Assembly: GCF_000224145.3 (NCBI RefSeq)
Contig: NW_004190444.2
Coordinates: 1 to 64,000, forward strand
DNA from: Ciona intestinalis
Lineage: Eukaryota; Chordata; Ascidiacea; Phlebobranchia; Cionidae
Reading direction: 5' to 3'
DNA length: 64,000 bases
The translations under genes were made by a program, and so were the position numbers. The notes under the pieces were generated by a model. That model saw nothing but the letters and a program-made list of their open reading frames with translations. It was not told where the DNA came from and searched no databases. This document shows, in pieces, positions 63,301 through 64,000 of the stretch; positions within the stretch are counted from its first letter, which is position 1, and each line of letters starts with the position of its first letter.

Positions 63301-64000
63301 AGGCTTAAAGCTTTATGCTGCTACCATTGTGGGCGTATGTGTCATTGGGCAAGACAACTAACGGCAATTGCTCCAACCCAGTTGTCACTAATTGTTTTTT
63401 TAAACTGTCAGCAATACATAAAAACAATCACCCACAAAGTCTCATACGTGGTGTAAGTTGTAAGCGGACAAGGATAAACAAATTATTTACAAATCATTAA
63501 AAAGACAGTCCTTTGTAGTAAGTATAACATAATTACCAGGCTACTATATACATCGCATAGCATTTTACGTCCACAATCCTTTCTTACCTGATAACAATCC
63601 ACAAATGTTCTGGGGGTAAAACTTTATGCAGCAGATCCTCGTTGACGGGGATTCCCCCTCCCTCTGATGATGTCATACGTGTGATGGCGTTGGTGACATC
63701 GTGTGGATGGAAACGAACCCCTTTCAGCGAATGAAGAAGATCTTCCATCTCGGAGCAATCAGGGTGTCCTCGAGGGTTAAAGATGTAAAATCGGGGGCCC
63801 TTGGGGGGAGGGGTGTTGCCAGGTTGGGGTTTAACATGGGCCACAGAACGGTTTTCCAACGAGCGACTTTTTCGGAAGGTGTTTTCATAAGTCGTTAGTT
63901 TCACTTGTGTCTCAGGGGATTCTGAAAGCAACTCGGCAGTTTTCGAGTGTGAGTCAGCAGATTCAGCGATTTTTGAAAGTGACTCAACACTTTTTGATGG
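60318..64000 (-). CDS. TASOR: TASOR-family (FAM208) protein, C-terminal five exons, partial
   Basis: Exons from beyond the right edge: 64000-63588, 63238-63051, 62384-62261, 61822-61626 and 60490-60318, all phase-consistent. The first visible part is Ser-rich. The folded C-terminus has GPRFYIFNPRGHPDCSEMED, LGLLKCAGARVQFVQADSAC, NGEGGIIIPVSASVMLNN, VFDTAIQLQLKHAQNARHVV and RALRKAGVAVATVNQFIGAI. These align in order with the C-terminal PIN-like end of human TASOR as I remember it (for example GGFIVSDESVL, RLQAQNIQQRHIVFL and DNGIVVATAEDFMQNF). TASOR is the scaffold of the HUSH silencing complex. TASOR and TASOR2 cannot be told apart here. The N-terminal pseudo-PARP part is outside the window. 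Confidence 0.72.
60640..61360. repeat. Inverted pair GGGCTGTGGAAAA/TTAACCGGTTAACC element, TASOR-like intron
   Basis: The left end has GGTTAGGGCTGTGAATTTCC and TTTACCCGGTTAACCGATAC. The right end has GGTTAACCGGTTAACCGTTA and CCACAGCCCTAGCTGTGG. The ends are approximate inverted repeats about 700 bp apart, so the interior may be a non-autonomous DNA transposon of hAT-like end type (CAGGGCTGTG-like). No transposase frame was seen. Confidence 0.5.
61865..62150 (+). repeat. Three-unit array of the GTGAGGTCCTACAGTGAGGC repeat
   Basis: Each unit carries GCCATGGGACCTGGGATTTA, GACCAGAGTTGACCCATTAC and CAACATTGTATATGCACATT, with unit length about 95 bp. It fills the left part of a TASOR-like intron. 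Confidence 0.85.
62638..63035 (+). repeat. 40-bp B-box minisatellite, about ten units, TASOR-like intron
   Basis: Units of GGTTCGAATCCAGGCCAGGG, TTGGAGAACCAGGGATCCTG type. Some have the variant GGTTTGAACCC, and two or three are internally shortened to AACCAGGGACCCAGGCCAGG. The array ends 16 bp before the end of exon 63238-63051, so it abuts the splice donor. Confidence 0.9.
63300..63490 (+). mobile_element. SINE copy, diverged, TASOR-like intron
   Basis: GGCTTAAAGCTTTATGCTGC, TACCATTGTGGGCGTATGTG, GGCAATTGCTCCAACCCAGT and CACCCACAAAGTCTCATACG. The A-box end is missing and the 3-prime module is shortened. Confidence 0.65.

Overview
The window is animal nuclear DNA, most likely from an ascidian tunicate of the Ciona type. 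I infer this from compact, intron-rich, chordate-like genes packed at about one per 6-7 kb in AT-rich DNA, and from dense short repeats inside the introns. Two runs of N (34658-34782 and 56804-56853) show it is an assembled scaffold. No rRNA, canonical tRNA, operon or CRISPR array was found.

Layout, left to right: the first two exons of an atypical rhodopsin-family GPCR (minus, 12-851); a 4 kb stretch full of TGACGTCA palindromes; a complete 15-exon POT1 telomere-protection gene (minus, 5008-13594) with a very large linker; an intronless DNAJB13 gene (plus, 14681-15622) starting about 1.1 kb from the POT1 start codon; two tandem seven-exon amino-acid transporters of the AAAP family (plus, 17713-21941 and 23453-26820); an intronless, mostly disordered protein with a PP1-docking motif (minus, 27909-29777); a 15-exon urocanate hydratase gene, UROC1 (minus, 32127-39515), crossed by an assembly gap and carrying one apparent frameshift; an intronless LRCH gene (minus, 41758-43545); TMEM26 (plus, 46890-53291); HSPBAP1 with a JmjC domain (minus, 54064-58727); and the C-terminal exons of a TASOR-family gene (minus, 60318 to the right edge). 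Exon boundaries were placed by eye from GT/AG sites, reading phase and remembered vertebrate homologues. Most chains are phase-consistent from end to end.

The genes do not form one pathway. They are ordinary metazoan single genes: telomere capping, axoneme, transport, histidine catabolism, cytoskeleton and chromatin silencing.

The unusual content lies between the exons. A tRNA-derived composite SINE occurs in many copies, and its 3-prime module seems to have seeded 62-bp and 71-bp satellites. A 40-bp minisatellite carries a perfect RNA polymerase III B-box in every good unit and recurs in introns of at least four genes. A TIR repeat with a TGGGGTAAGATGGGA end, a 188-bp structured element with a 21-bp target duplication, and several foldback sequences are also present. 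The two transporter paralogues are nearly identical in exons 3-5 but not in the introns or the other exons, which suggests exon-restricted gene conversion.
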